From positions 24,963 through 88,962 of the forward strand of contig CAYYMH010000015.1 of NCBI GenBank assembly GCA_964472785.1: a stretch of 64,000 nucleotides of DNA, read 5' to 3'. Under the pieces are notes generated by a model. That model saw only the letters and a list, made by a program, of their open reading frames with translations. It did not search any database and was not told where the DNA came from. Below are positions 33,709-43,666 of this stretch, piece by piece. The DNA is from CAYYMH01 sp964472785. Its GTDB lineage: Bacteria > Zhuqueibacterota > Zhuqueibacteria > Thermofontimicrobiales > Thermofontimicrobiaceae. Within the stretch, counting starts at the first letter, position 1; every line of letters starts with the position of its first letter. Both the position numbers and the translations under genes were made by a program.

Positions 33709-35184
33709 ATGGAAAATCGTTTAAGACTTGATATTTTTAAAGGATCAGCAGCAGCCTCAATCGGAACATTTTCTCAACTGATTTTATATTTTATTACAAT
33801 TATAATATTGACGCGTTCTTTGCCCAAATCGGATTTTGGAATTTATATATTAGTAATTTCCATAGCTGATATTACGAATATATTAACTAGTCTCGGACTT
33901 AATTTGACTTTAGTAAAATACATCGCCAGCGAACGTAAATCTGACTCCGATTTTATTTTGCTACCGGTGCTTATAACCCGAATTATTGTTTTATTTATTG
34001 CTGTAGTTTTATTATTCTTTTTTAGAAATCAAATTTCAGTACTTTTTAAAATAAATTTAAGTGATTTCATTTTCTATATTCCAATTATTTTTGTTCTGGG
34101 AAGTTTCCGCGATCTTTTTTTTAATTTGCTGCAGGGGCTCAATTTGTTCCGGAAATTTGCTTTCGTTCAAATTTTATCATCCAGTTTTAGAGTTACGTGC
34201 ATCGTCACCATTTGTTTATTACACAAACTTAATCTCTCTATTCTGTTTAATTTAGAGATTATAATAATTACTTCAACAATATTCTTTCAACTATTGTCAA
34301 TTCCTTATAAAATGGTTACATTACGCTTTCCAAATTGGCATGGTTATTTTCAGATAATTAAATTCAGTTTTCCTTTGTATTTGAATAACATTTGTAACTA
34401 TGTAATTGAACGTGCCAATGTTATGATAATTGGTGCTTTTCTTGCGCCAGTAAGTATTGCTTATTACGATGTCGCTGATAAATTACCTCAAGCTATTAAA
34501 AGGGTATTTAATTCATTTATCATCGTTTTTTTTCCGAACATATCAAATCTTTTTTCTCGTAAAGAAGACACAGAAGCTAAAAAACTAATGAACCAATACA
34601 TCGTTTTATTTTCTAATGCGTTAAGCGCGTTGATCCTTTTAGGCTTTTTGTTTAATAATGAAATCATTACACTACTTTTCTCATCGAAATACGAAAAATC
34701 AGCCCTTGCTTTCGGGTTAATGTTAATTCCGGTTAACATTCGTGCTATTACGAGTATTATTGGACATACTCTGGTCGCAGCCGGCTATCCTTCTGTGCCT
34801 GTAAAAGCGAATGCGATATCCGGTATAGTTGGAATGGCTTTCAGTTTTTACGCAATACCGCGGTTTGATTTCCTCGGTGCTGTGTATTCAGTTATATTAA
34901 TGAGCCTGATTTCATTTACTGTACATTACTTCTATGCGTCTCGCATTAAAGTAAAACCATATTTATTAAAATTTGTCGGTCCATTCATCGTCGCATTATT
35001 ATTAAGTAGTATTTTTGTAATTTTTGAAAACATTTCAATAATTATAAAAATATTTGCTGCTGTCATCTATGTTATTGGCTGTTACGTCTTAATACATGAA
35101 TTTAAAAGCTTTTTCTCTTTATTTGTTCAGTTTAGTTCGACTCTTTTTCATAAAAACAATAAAAATTGTCGATCACTAAGATAA
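33709..35184 (+). CDS. wzx: Wzx-type oligosaccharide flippase
   Basis: The 491-residue membrane protein has about 12-14 hydrophobic spans and belongs to the MOP/PST exporter superfamily. Family marks include KGSAAASIGTFSQLILYFIT, the second-helix TRSLPKSDFGIYILVISIAD and the central YYDVADKLPQAIKRV. It flips undecaprenyl-linked repeat units to the periplasm. The gene is visibly AT-rich, as is usual for Wzx. The 220-nt gap upstream holds only AT-rich DNA with a poor promoter candidate (TTGAAC near 33520). Confidence 0.85.
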   Translation: MENRLRLDIFKGSAAASIGTFSQLILYFITIIILTRSLPKSDFGIYILVISIADITNILTSLGLNLTLVKYIASERKSDSDFILLPVLITRIIVLFIAVVLLFFFRNQISVLFKINLSDFIFYIPIIFVLGSFRDLFFNLLQGLNLFRKFAFVQILSSSFRVTCIVTICLLHKLNLSILFNLEIIIITSTIFFQLLSIPYKMVTLRFPNWHGYFQIIKFSFPLYLNNICNYVIERANVMIIGAFLAPVSIAYYDVADKLPQAIKRVFNSFIIVFFPNISNLFSRKEDTEAKKLMNQYIVLFSNALSALILLGFLFNNEIITLLFSSKYEKSALAFGLMLIPVNIRAITSIIGHTLVAAGYPSVPVKANAISGIVGMAFSFYAIPRFDFLGAVYSVILMSLISFTVHYFYASRIKVKPYLLKFVGPFIVALLLSSIFVIFENISIIIKIFAAVIYVIGCYVLIHEFKSFFSLFVQFSSTLFHKNNKNCRSLR

Positions 35185-35285
35185 TAATAGTTAATATCAA
35201 TATATTTTACATCAAATTTATTAGGTGAGATTAAAAAATAAGTTGAAGCAAATATAGACTTCCTCGTTTAATGGAGAAATAACAT

Positions 35286-36437
35286 TTGAAAGTATTAATA
35301 ATCGACGGACTCGTTGGCAATGAATATACTGAATTATTGTGTGATGGTTTGTATAAATCACAAGTTGATGTCAGATTAATCATTCCAAAAAATCGTCCAG
35401 TTCAGGTGCACCATGACTTTAAAATATTAAAATGGTCTCCCTCAAAAGATGCGAAAGTTAACAAATCTCAAAAAATAAAAGATTATTTCGTTTACATTTG
35501 GAAATTATTTAATTATATATATACTGAACAGATTGACCTTGTTCACTACCAATTTTTTCGAAATAAGAGCGAATTATTGATATTTTTATTACTTCGTCTC
35601 CTTGGTAAAAATATTTTGATTACGGCGCACAATGTTTTACCTCATCAATATCATTGGAGTAACTTTTATTATCAAAGGATTCTTTTTTTATCAGCTTCTG
35701 CGGTTATCGCTCACAGCATGTATATTAAAAGACGAATTATTAAGCGATTTAACATTCCAGACAAACGGATTTATGTCATTCCTCACGGAAGTTTTAATCA
35801 ATTTTTGGACTATAATAATATCAACAATCAACAGGCGAGAAAAAAACTTGGTATCAAATACGAAAATAACGTGATTTTATTTTTCGGATATATTAAACCA
35901 TACAAGGGACTTGATTTGCTTTTAGATGCATTTGAAATTATTGCAAAGAAATCAAAAAGATTTTATTTAATTATCGCTGGTAATGCAGAATCAAAAAAAT
36001 TAAAAGAATTTTATTTAAGAAAAATTTCCGCTATGAGTTCCAATAAACAAATCATTCCTGTTCTTGAATATATTCCAGCTCATGATGTCGCAATATATTT
36101 TATGGCGGCTGATATCGTGGCTCTTCCGTATCAACATATTTATCACAGTGGTGTAATTCATACTGCCTATTCATTTTCGAAACCAGTTATCGCTACCGAT
36201 GTAGGAGATTTCCGTGAAGTTACTGAAAATGGTGCATGTGGTTTTATTTCAAAAGAAATAAACGCAGGAAGTTATGCCGAATGCATGGTGAAAAGCTTTA
36301 ATGACAAAAACAAACTAATTGCAATGGGTAAATTTTGTCATCAATTGAGCCAAACCAAATATAACTGGAATTCAATTGCACTAAAAACCAAGAATCTATA
36401 TTTTAATATAATTTACAACCATGAAATTAGAAAATAA
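35286..36437 (+). CDS. Glycosyltransferase family 4
   Basis: The 383-residue GT-B enzyme starts at TTG with GGAG about 9 nt upstream (MKVLIIDGLVGNEYTELLCD). It has ITAHNVLPHQYHW, the sugar-binding linker VIPHGSFNQFLDY, ILFFGYIKPYKGLDLLLDAF and the donor-site end block ADIVALPYQHIYHSGVIHTA. The usual EGFG-type Glu region is replaced by HSGVIHTAYSFSKPVIAT. It is one of three GT4 enzymes of the cluster. It overlaps the polymerase gene by 17 nt, which suggests coupled translation. Confidence 0.87.
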   Translation: MKVLIIDGLVGNEYTELLCDGLYKSQVDVRLIIPKNRPVQVHHDFKILKWSPSKDAKVNKSQKIKDYFVYIWKLFNYIYTEQIDLVHYQFFRNKSELLIFLLLRLLGKNILITAHNVLPHQYHWSNFYYQRILFLSASAVIAHSMYIKRRIIKRFNIPDKRIYVIPHGSFNQFLDYNNINNQQARKKLGIKYENNVILFFGYIKPYKGLDLLLDAFEIIAKKSKRFYLIIAGNAESKKLKEFYLRKISAMSSNKQIIPVLEYIPAHDVAIYFMAADIVALPYQHIYHSGVIHTAYSFSKPVIATDVGDFREVTENGACGFISKEINAGSYAECMVKSFNDKNKLIAMGKFCHQLSQTKYNWNSIALKTKNLYFNIIYNHEIRK

Positions 36438-37767
36438 TAAAAATCAAATCACAACAAATATATCAAAGTCAGAAACCCCAGAATTCTTTCGCTTTTTAGC
36501 AAATTCATCATTCACAGTATTTCTGTTTTTTTCTTTCTTCAATACACAAATGCCTTTTCAGCCACGTGACTACGACTTATCGAACGTAGGAGATACAAAC
36601 GTATGGAATCAGATTATTTATACTGTGTTATTTTTTATTTCAGCAATTTCTTTGATTCCCCAAAAGAAGAATATTGTCCGATTCGCCCGGTGTGAGCTTT
36701 TTCTGACATTATTTTTGCTTTGGTGTACATTGAGTATTTTCTGGTCAGACTACAGTTTCATAGCTTTTAAACGTCTATTCCAATTCTACACCATGATTCT
36801 GGTTTTTCTTGCTGTTTTTTTGTACAATGACTCTCCTGATAAGCTAATAATTTATTTTAAGATAATCTTATCATCATTTTTATTACTTTCACTTATTTCA
36901 GTTTTCACAATCTCTGGCGCTATTGACCCTTCAGCAGGAACATGGCGTGGCGTTGCACTTTCTAAAAATCTTCTTGGTCAAGTTGCAACGATCGGAATCA
37001 TTTTTTGGTTTAATATGTTGAATAGAGGAACTATTTTCTCAAAAATCTATTCAGGATTTCTATTGATTATCAGCGTAATTTTGCTCATTGGCTCATTCAG
37101 TATGACCTCAATCGTGGTTTTGGTTTTGATATGTATATTAGCTATCCTCTTTAGTTTTGAAAGAGCTTTTTTCTATCATCTAGGAATTCGAAATACATAT
37201 TCTGTAATGTTAATCAACTCAATCCTCATTGTTTTAATAGTAACCTATGTAATTGCCCCCGATGCAATCACAGCGCTTCCGAATGCGGTTGGTAAAGATA
37301 TCTCATTCACAGGACGAACTGAATTATGGAAAGACATATTCCGCGAAGCTAAGTCATATTTATTGTTCGGATGTGGGTTTAAAAGTTTTTGGAGCATCGA
37401 CAATCCAAACATTCTCTATATTTATGAAAAATATGTCTGGCTTCCTAATCAAGCACATAACGGTTATTTAGATCTGCTAAATGAATTAGGTATTATAGGT
37501 CTAATCCTGTTTTTATTAGCTAATATATTTTATTTTAAAAACTTAAACGCCCTTAACCAAAGCCACTTCTGGCGTTGGTTTTTTATTGCAGGACTGATAA
37601 TCAATTTACAGGAAACAACTCTTTTTAGCGTAAAACATCCATCCGGTGTTTTATTATTATTTGCATATTTTGCTCTTTATGCTAAATTGATCAGTCAGAA
37701 AGAATTAATCTCTCAAGAAAAGATATCAGGAGCAAATACGGAATCGAATGCTATCATACAAAGATAA
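36421..37767 (+). CDS. wzy: Wzy-type O-antigen polymerase/ligase-family membrane protein
   Basis: The 448-residue protein has about 11-12 membrane spans and a large periplasmic loop. The loop contains TGRTELWKDIFREAKSYLL and GFKSFW, then WLPNQAHNGYLDLLNELGI; the GRxxLW and AHNxYLxxLxExG elements are hallmarks of the Wzy_C/WaaL family. It polymerises flipped repeat units or ligates them. It overlaps both neighbours (17 and 20 nt). Confidence 0.87.
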   Translation: MKLENNKNQITTNISKSETPEFFRFLANSSFTVFLFFSFFNTQMPFQPRDYDLSNVGDTNVWNQIIYTVLFFISAISLIPQKKNIVRFARCELFLTLFLLWCTLSIFWSDYSFIAFKRLFQFYTMILVFLAVFLYNDSPDKLIIYFKIILSSFLLLSLISVFTISGAIDPSAGTWRGVALSKNLLGQVATIGIIFWFNMLNRGTIFSKIYSGFLLIISVILLIGSFSMTSIVVLVLICILAILFSFERAFFYHLGIRNTYSVMLINSILIVLIVTYVIAPDAITALPNAVGKDISFTGRTELWKDIFREAKSYLLFGCGFKSFWSIDNPNILYIYEKYVWLPNQAHNGYLDLLNELGIIGLILFLLANIFYFKNLNALNQSHFWRWFFIAGLIINLQETTLFSVKHPSGVLLLFAYFALYAKLISQKELISQEKISGANTESNAIIQR

Positions 37768-38920
37768 AATATCAGTACTGCATCTAACTTATGATTTACG
37801 GTTAAGAAATAAAGGTGAAGTTACAAATGCAGTTAAAAATTTAATCACTGAAAGTAGTGCTTTCTCAAATCCCTATGTCGTTAGTTTAATAAGAGTACCT
37901 AATTTCCGCGAACAGTATGCAATCAGAATTAATCTGAATCAGATTGATCTAAACATCTTTGGTCTTCCATTTGGAATTTTATTAAAACAACACCTTAATT
38001 ATGCATGCAAGACTATTTATAGATATTATTCAGATATAATCGATAAAAAAGGTCCGATCGATATTATCCATGCGCATAAATTAACTTTCGAAGGATTGAT
38101 TGGCTATCACTTTGCAAAAAGATTAGAAGTTCCCCTATTATTTACTATTCGTCAAACAGATTTTAGTGTATTGAAAAACAAACCTCACTTACGTCATGTT
38201 TATCGTAATGTCATTAAGTACAGTACAAAAATTATTTACCTCGTTCCTTTTATGAAAGAAAAATTCAAACCATTTTGGAGTGAGCAATTTTTTGCAGAAA
38301 ATATTCAACCAAAGTTAACATTCTTACCTAACATAATTAAAAAAGAAACAACGCCAGTAGTTTCTTTGCCAAAAGATTTTTATCTATTGTCTATTTTTTG
38401 GATGACGCAGAAAACCATATATCGAAAAAGCATAAAAAATTTGCTTTGCGCCCTCTCTAAAATAAATGATACATCTCTTAAATTAAAAATTATCGGTGAC
38501 GGTCCATACTTAAATTATGTAAAAAAATGGACTGAACAACTGGGATTAAATAATAAAGTGCAGTTTTTAGGTAAGATACCCAACCATATGATTGACCAAT
38601 ATTATCGAGAAGCTACAGCATTTCTTTTGCCGAGTAAAAGTGAAAGTTTTGGTATGGTTTACGCAGAAGCACTAATGAACGGTACTCCTATTTTGTATTC
38701 TCAAAATACCGGTTTTGACGGATTATTTGAAGGTGTTGGTGTAAAAGTCGATCCATATAGTGTAAAATCTATTCAAAATGGTATTGAAGAAATTATCAAA
38801 TATAATCATAATTTTAGAAAGAACATAATTGAACTTCAGAAGCAAAATGCTTTCGACATTTTTCTTCCACATTCAGTGAGAGATAGATATCGTAATATTA
38901 TTATCAATTCATTGAAATAA
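37748..38920 (+). CDS. Glycosyltransferase family 4
   Basis: The 390-residue GT-B enzyme includes DIIHAHKLTFEGLIGYHFAK, LLFTIRQTDFSVLKNK, KIIGDGPYLNYVKKWTEQLG and the classic donor-site block LLPSKSESFGMVYAEALMNG. This last has the E-x7-E pattern (ESFGMVYAE). It is the last gene of the polysaccharide locus on this strand. It starts 20 nt inside the wzy gene. Confidence 0.9.
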   Translation: MLSYKDKISVLHLTYDLRLRNKGEVTNAVKNLITESSAFSNPYVVSLIRVPNFREQYAIRINLNQIDLNIFGLPFGILLKQHLNYACKTIYRYYSDIIDKKGPIDIIHAHKLTFEGLIGYHFAKRLEVPLLFTIRQTDFSVLKNKPHLRHVYRNVIKYSTKIIYLVPFMKEKFKPFWSEQFFAENIQPKLTFLPNIIKKETTPVVSLPKDFYLLSIFWMTQKTIYRKSIKNLLCALSKINDTSLKLKIIGDGPYLNYVKKWTEQLGLNNKVQFLGKIPNHMIDQYYREATAFLLPSKSESFGMVYAEALMNGTPILYSQNTGFDGLFEGVGVKVDPYSVKSIQNGIEEIIKYNHNFRKNIIELQKQNAFDIFLPHSVRDRYRNIIINSLK

Positions 38921-38933
38921 TCAGTCCGCAATG

Positions 38934-38954
38934 ATAGATTAAATTTTAATCTAT
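38934..38954 (+). terminator. AT-rich hairpin after the exopolysaccharide operon
   Basis: ATAGATTAAA and TTTAATCTAT flank a single T, 14 nt after the last glycosyltransferase stop. In practice this makes a 7-bp stem with a 7-nt loop. There is no clean T tract, so termination here is only probable. Confidence 0.35.
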
Positions 38955-39122
38955 ATTACTTTCCCCCCCTGATAGATTGGACTTTATCGAATTAGTTCTG
39001 CATAATAATTGCTTAAAACATTAAATCTGATTGCAAAAATAAAAAATGTAACACAAATACTTATTGTTATCTGCTAGAAAATTTATAACTGAAAACTCTG
39101 TAATTAATGATAGTGTCCAATA

Positions 39123-40475
39123 TTATTCTTTAATAAATTCAGCTTGAACATTTTCTGGCGGATCTAATTGTTCCTCTGTTTGTCCCTCAAATTCATAGGC
39201 CCCCATATCCCATCCACTTCCTTGAGGTCTTAAAATATGATTTTTATCTCTATCGTATGCTGAGCCAAGGTCTAAACCACTGTTAATTGTTGGTGATTCA
39301 GTTAAAAGTTCAAATTTTTTCTGAGTCGTGTTTTCTAATTTTGGATCGCCATAAATCCCATGTGGTTCAAAACCCATATTTTTCCATTGAGACCAACTTA
39401 TACCGCTACCATCCAATTGCGCCGGATTAGACGATGATGGTGTATAGTAAATATTATAATCATAATTTGCTCTGTTAGCAACAGCACCTTCTATTCGAAT
39501 TACAACACAACCGGATTTGTAACAAATTAAAATGTTATTTTTGACTTTTGCATCCGGACTGCTTTCTACTCTGATCGACCCCCAACCACTTCCAACAAGT
39601 GTGTTGTGATAAGCAAGCAACATCGCGTTTCCTTCTGAAATGTTGCGAAGAGCTATCAGACTGTTTTTAGTATTCGGCCCGTAAATGACATTATTATAAA
39701 TGTTGATTGATCTCTTTGATTCAGTACAATATATTCCTTGGGCATTATATATTTTATCATTATCTTGTTCGATATAGTTATTCCTAATTGTAATGTCAGA
39801 ATCTTTATACATTTGAATGCCATCACAATGTGGATCTATATTGTTATTATTTATTAAAATGTGATTTCCTTCATAAAGATTATTTTGATTAAGTTGAGAA
39901 TAAATTCCATCAGTTTGAGCTGACGAATTATTTGGTGTCGTTATTGTATTGTTTTTTATTTGAACATTTGAAGTGTTATACAAATAAACACCACCATGCC
40001 CGGTCACATAAAGAGAATTATTTTTTATCACCGCACCGGTGCAATAGCGCACCCTGATCTGCCCATTTCCGATGCAATTTTTTACTGTCAAATGACTAAT
40101 TTCGATATAGTCATCGCCTTCAACTCGAACCCCAAAATCCCGAGTCATTTGACCATCGATAACAACTTCACCGTTATGTCCGCTGGTGGTTCCTTTGGCG
40201 ATCACAATTGGATTGCTGGATGTTCCATCAGCATTCACATCCAGTGATTCGTAATAGGTCTTTGAATTAGAACCTCCGGAAATATAAATCACATCACCGG
40301 GCGATATCACACTCCAGTTAATATCGGCAAAACTTTCCCAGGCGTTAGACCAGGATGTTCCATTATTGCTTCCGTTTGCATCCTTGTCCACATAATAATC
40401 TGTCGCATTTGCAATACTGAACATACCTAATATCATTATGTCAATTATCAGTTGTTGTCTTTTCATTCGCCTCAT
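39123..40475 (-). CDS. Secreted right-handed beta-helix protein with choice-of-anchor-Q-like end
   Basis: The ATG at 40475 has AGGAAGGGA 6 nt upstream, overlapping the stop of the preceding gene; a GTG one codon earlier is less likely. The 450-residue protein has a signal peptide (about 1-24, ending IANA). The parallel beta-helix (about 90-340) is rich in IKNN and ITIRNNYIE-type rungs. The end block SPTINSGLDLG...GSGWDMGAYEF is the choice-of-anchor Q type. Such folds bind or cleave acidic polysaccharides; its place beside the EPS locus suggests a glycan substrate (inference). It has no sorting domain. It ends DPPENVQAEFIKE, a tail shared with the protein at 43667. Confidence 0.82.
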   Translation of the reverse strand: MRRMKRQQLIIDIMILGMFSIANATDYYVDKDANGSNNGTSWSNAWESFADINWSVISPGDVIYISGGSNSKTYYESLDVNADGTSSNPIVIAKGTTSGHNGEVVIDGQMTRDFGVRVEGDDYIEISHLTVKNCIGNGQIRVRYCTGAVIKNNSLYVTGHGGVYLYNTSNVQIKNNTITTPNNSSAQTDGIYSQLNQNNLYEGNHILINNNNIDPHCDGIQMYKDSDITIRNNYIEQDNDKIYNAQGIYCTESKRSINIYNNVIYGPNTKNSLIALRNISEGNAMLLAYHNTLVGSGWGSIRVESSPDAKVKNNILICYKSGCVVIRIEGAVANRANYDYNIYYTPSSSNPAQLDGSGISWSQWKNMGFEPHGIYGDPKLENTTQKKFELLTESPTINSGLDLGSAYDRDKNHILRPQGSGWDMGAYEFEGQTEEQLDPPENVQAEFIKE

Positions 40476-40488
40476 CACGCATCCCTTC

Positions 40489-41382
40489 CTATTTCAACAA
40501 TATCATTTTTTTTGTTTTTTCTTCATCAAACGCTTTGATTTTCGCCCAATATAATCCGCTGGGCAATTTGTTCTGTTGTTCATCCGTCCCGTACCACGTA
40601 ATGTGATATTTTCCAGCAGAATGAAATTGATTTGTCAGTGTGCTTATCTTTTTTCCTTGTACATCATAGATTTCGATTTTAACTTCACCTGCTTGCTTTA
40701 GGCCATAGCGAATAGTAGTACTTGAATTGAACGGATTCGGATAATTTTGATTTATAAAGAACGTGCTGACTTGCTGAATGGTCACATCCAGATGATGGCT
40801 AAATATGTATTCTCCGTCCAGTTTTACAATCTTCAACCGATAATGATAACTGCCGGGAGAAACATCCTCATCGATAAATTGAAACTGCCCGGCTGTAACC
40901 GTATCCGTAACTGAAACTATATCAATGGGCTGAAAGTGATCTGTGTCCTTTTGACGTCGCTGTACTTCAAAATATTCCAAACAACTTGTTCCCTCTCCCG
41001 ACCATTGTAAAATGACTTGTTTATCATCAGTCATTAAATCGAAACTCAACAAATTGTACTGCAAAGCCGGAACGATCACTTCAACATATTTTGAATACGA
41101 GCTTTCTTTATTCCATTGATCAACCGACGTTACAGCGTAAAACAGATGCGAATCCCAATCAATTTCTTCATCCAAAAATGCAGTATCTGTTTTACTAACT
41201 GTGGAAACAAATTGATAATGGTTTTCGCCTTGACTTTTTTTATAAATATTATATGCAAAAACATTCTGACTTTTCGACTGATCCCAGGTCAATTGCACTT
41301 TTTGTGCAAAAGCGACCGAAATTAGTCCAGGTAACAGAATAAAGAGTATGAAACTTAATATGAAAACAGCATTTCTTTTCAT
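40489..41382 (-). CDS. Secreted FN3-like protein with type A sorting domain
   Basis: The 297-residue protein has a signal peptide (about 1-26), an FN3-like domain (about 28-110, QLTWDQSKSQNVFAYNIYKK ... LFYAVTSVDQ) and a second beta-sandwich (about 115-205). The C-terminal sorting module (about 212-297) carries NQNYPNPFNSSTTIRYGL and ends KKMILLK. The first domain is paralogous to the N-termini of the proteins at 41556 and 43667. It probably goes to the surface through a type IX-like system. It is followed 13 nt later by the beta-helix gene, so they form an operon. Confidence 0.85.
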   Translation of the reverse strand: MKRNAVFILSFILFILLPGLISVAFAQKVQLTWDQSKSQNVFAYNIYKKSQGENHYQFVSTVSKTDTAFLDEEIDWDSHLFYAVTSVDQWNKESSYSKYVEVIVPALQYNLLSFDLMTDDKQVILQWSGEGTSCLEYFEVQRRQKDTDHFQPIDIVSVTDTVTAGQFQFIDEDVSPGSYHYRLKIVKLDGEYIFSHHLDVTIQQVSTFFINQNYPNPFNSSTTIRYGLKQAGEVKIEIYDVQGKKISTLTNQFHSAGKYHITWYGTDEQQNKLPSGLYWAKIKAFDEEKTKKMILLK

Positions 41383-41498
41383 TTGATAAAATTGTTAACA
41401 GTTGATTAATTAATAACCTATGCTGTGAATTCATCGTCGCCCTTTATTCTTAATTTACAACTTTTATACCATACTTTTCAAAAATGTTACTTTTGTTA

Positions 41499-41527
41499 AT
41501 GATATGTCTATTTTCAATATTACTCAA
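41499..41527 (-). promoter_or_regulatory. Sigma70-like promoter of the FN3/beta-helix operon
   Basis: On the minus strand, TTGAGT (41527-41522), a 17-bp spacer and TATCAT (41504-41499) predict transcription from about 41492, a leader of about 110 nt. Confidence 0.45.
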
Positions 41528-41555
41528 TAAGAATTTATCCACAGCTCACGACAAA

Positions 41556-43550
41556 TTATTTCATTAAAAACATCTTCTTTGAGTCGACAAAATTATCTGC
41601 TTGCAACCGGTAAATATAAAATCCCGATGGCATAACATGTCCCGAAGCATTTTGACCATTCCAGGCTACCTGATGATAACCTGCATCCATAGTTTGATTT
41701 ACAAGTGTCTTGATTTCCTGTCCCAACATGTTGTAAATTTTCAGTGAAACATATCCGGGTTGCGGTAATTCAAATTTGATCTGAGTATGCGGATTGAATG
41801 GATTCGGGTAATTATTGTGCAAAACAAAGTCTTCAGGTGCTTGGGTGAGTGATCCCGATGCGATGACAACAGTGGCTATCGCATACTGTTCTTCTTCAGC
41901 ATTGATGCGATAACTAATGAACTCAACTTGACTTGCGTCCCCTTTGTTCCCAATGGCTTCGAACACCAGTTCCAGATAAGTCCCGGATTCAGTTAAAGGT
42001 TCAACACCAAATCCGCCGACTCGAAGCGTTCCATCTTCACTGTTGTTAGTGAATATCTGAAAATTTTGAACCATATCAGTTTTATTCACTTGTATAAATT
42101 GCAAACAGCGATTATCATAATTCAAGGTCAGATCGAATGAATTTACCTCGCGCTCTCCTGCAGCGATCAGAGGAATAACTACCTGTTCGCCGATTTCTGC
42201 TTCGATATCTGATAAATAATCATACGATTTCTTGGCTGCATTTGATTTGGCTAAAGGAGAATCCGGCGTCCAGTTTCCGTCAACATCGCCAACCATTGTC
42301 GCATCAAAATCCTGGTTAAGTTTACTGGAATCCAAAAAAGAATATGTCCGTTCAGAAGGACTAAATCCCCAGCTTCCGGCCTGGGATTCGGAATTATGAA
42401 GCCCGACGGCGAATTGTACGATGAGTGCAGCGTCAAACATTTGTACAGCACCATTGTTATCGACATCAGCAGCTATCCTCTCAATTTGTGTTGGGTTTGG
42501 ATTCAGATTCAGTGCGATCCGAGCTGCCAAAAAAGCATCGTAGCTAATGATACAATTCTCATCATTTCCACTACTTCTTTGGGCACTTATCAAATAGTCA
42601 GCACCTGGTTCCAACGATGCGAATTCATAGAATCCATTTTTGTCTGCAAGCTGAAAACCTGAAGAATCTCCGCTGATACCCATCTCCGTGCTTGCCAAAG
42701 CCAGTCCCGAGCTCCCGTGCTTCACATTACCGGAAATATGAAATTTTCTGACAAAGTGTGCTGTCACATTTTTATCCGCATCCATGATAAGGGAGAAACT
42801 TTTATTCGTACCGGTTACGTCTCCGCTCCAATGATCAAATCGATAATCTGAATTAGGTTGTGCCTTTAAACTGACTTCTTCACCAAAATTATAATACTGT
42901 TTATCTGGAGTTAAACTGACAGTTCCCCAGCCTGTGGAATCGACGCTGACATTTAATACATATTGTTCAGCAACAAAATTTGCGGTCACATTTTTATCCC
43001 CATCCATCTTGATAACCACCGATGATTCAGTGCTTGAAACATCTCCGCTCCAATGAGAAAATTGAAAACCTGCTTCTGCCGTCGCTGTTAGTGTCACTTG
43101 TTCATTCTCAATGTAATCTGATTTTTGAGGATTTTGAGAGATTGTCCCTCCCTCAGTTGGATTTGCAGTTATAGTTAAAGAATAAATATTAGGAGTGACG
43201 ATTTCTGCAATATTGGAATATTCACTTTCAACGCCGTTCTGATCTACTGATTTTGCAGCATAAAAATAACGCGAATTGTACTCGAAATTACTATCAATAA
43301 ATATGGTGTCAGGATGGTCAATCGTCTGTATTAGTTCAAAATTTGATTGGTCATCAACTGAACGATAAATTTTATAATTAGAAATATTATCTGCTTGCGT
43401 CGGCCCCCAACTCACTTTGAGATGCTGAGCATATATGACACTCATATTACTGAATATTATGAAGAGGATTAATAGTGAAACAAAAAACTTACCACAAAAA
43501 CAACTTGATAAACATCTAAATCGCACCACATCCACAACCCATCCACACAT
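41556..43550 (-). CDS. Modular surface protein: FN3, two InlB-like repeats, dockerin-like, cohesin-like, sorting domain
   Basis: The 664-residue protein starts with a Cys-rich segment and a hydrophobic signal (about 1-41). An FN3-like domain (about 43-120) is followed by two divergent InlB B-repeats (about 123-195 and 195-266; HWSGDV and FDHWSGDVTG). A CarboxypepD-like domain (about 268-325) leads to a dockerin-like segment (about 333-385; YDAFLAARIALNL, AADVDNNGAVQMFDAALIVQ). A cohesin-like domain (about 440-560; VIPLIAAGEREVNSFDLTLN) precedes the sorting module (about 575-664; NNYPNPFNPHTQIKFELP, ending KKMFLMK). AAAGGAAAT precedes the ATG. It shares modules with its neighbours and with the proteins at 52141, 55192 and 59945. 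Its ligand is unknown. Confidence 0.85.
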   Translation of the reverse strand: MCGWVVDVVRFRCLSSCFCGKFFVSLLILFIIFSNMSVIYAQHLKVSWGPTQADNISNYKIYRSVDDQSNFELIQTIDHPDTIFIDSNFEYNSRYFYAAKSVDQNGVESEYSNIAEIVTPNIYSLTITANPTEGGTISQNPQKSDYIENEQVTLTATAEAGFQFSHWSGDVSSTESSVVIKMDGDKNVTANFVAEQYVLNVSVDSTGWGTVSLTPDKQYYNFGEEVSLKAQPNSDYRFDHWSGDVTGTNKSFSLIMDADKNVTAHFVRKFHISGNVKHGSSGLALASTEMGISGDSSGFQLADKNGFYEFASLEPGADYLISAQRSSGNDENCIISYDAFLAARIALNLNPNPTQIERIAADVDNNGAVQMFDAALIVQFAVGLHNSESQAGSWGFSPSERTYSFLDSSKLNQDFDATMVGDVDGNWTPDSPLAKSNAAKKSYDYLSDIEAEIGEQVVIPLIAAGEREVNSFDLTLNYDNRCLQFIQVNKTDMVQNFQIFTNNSEDGTLRVGGFGVEPLTESGTYLELVFEAIGNKGDASQVEFISYRINAEEEQYAIATVVIASGSLTQAPEDFVLHNNYPNPFNPHTQIKFELPQPGYVSLKIYNMLGQEIKTLVNQTMDAGYHQVAWNGQNASGHVMPSGFYIYRLQADNFVDSKKMFLMK

Positions 43551-43666
43551 TTTTTATTTCCTTTCCGTATTTTCTAACCAGAATTACAAATGACTAAAAA
43601 ATAACTTTCAATAATTCACAACCTTTTTTTCTCTCCTCCTTATTAAATTTCTCGTTGCCTCTTTCT

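Noticed and set aside
15450..38920. Exosortase hidden among the membrane proteins of the EPS locus
   Set aside because: The multi-span proteins read as Wzx (33709) and Wzy (36421); neither has the exosortase Cys/Arg/His segment layout.
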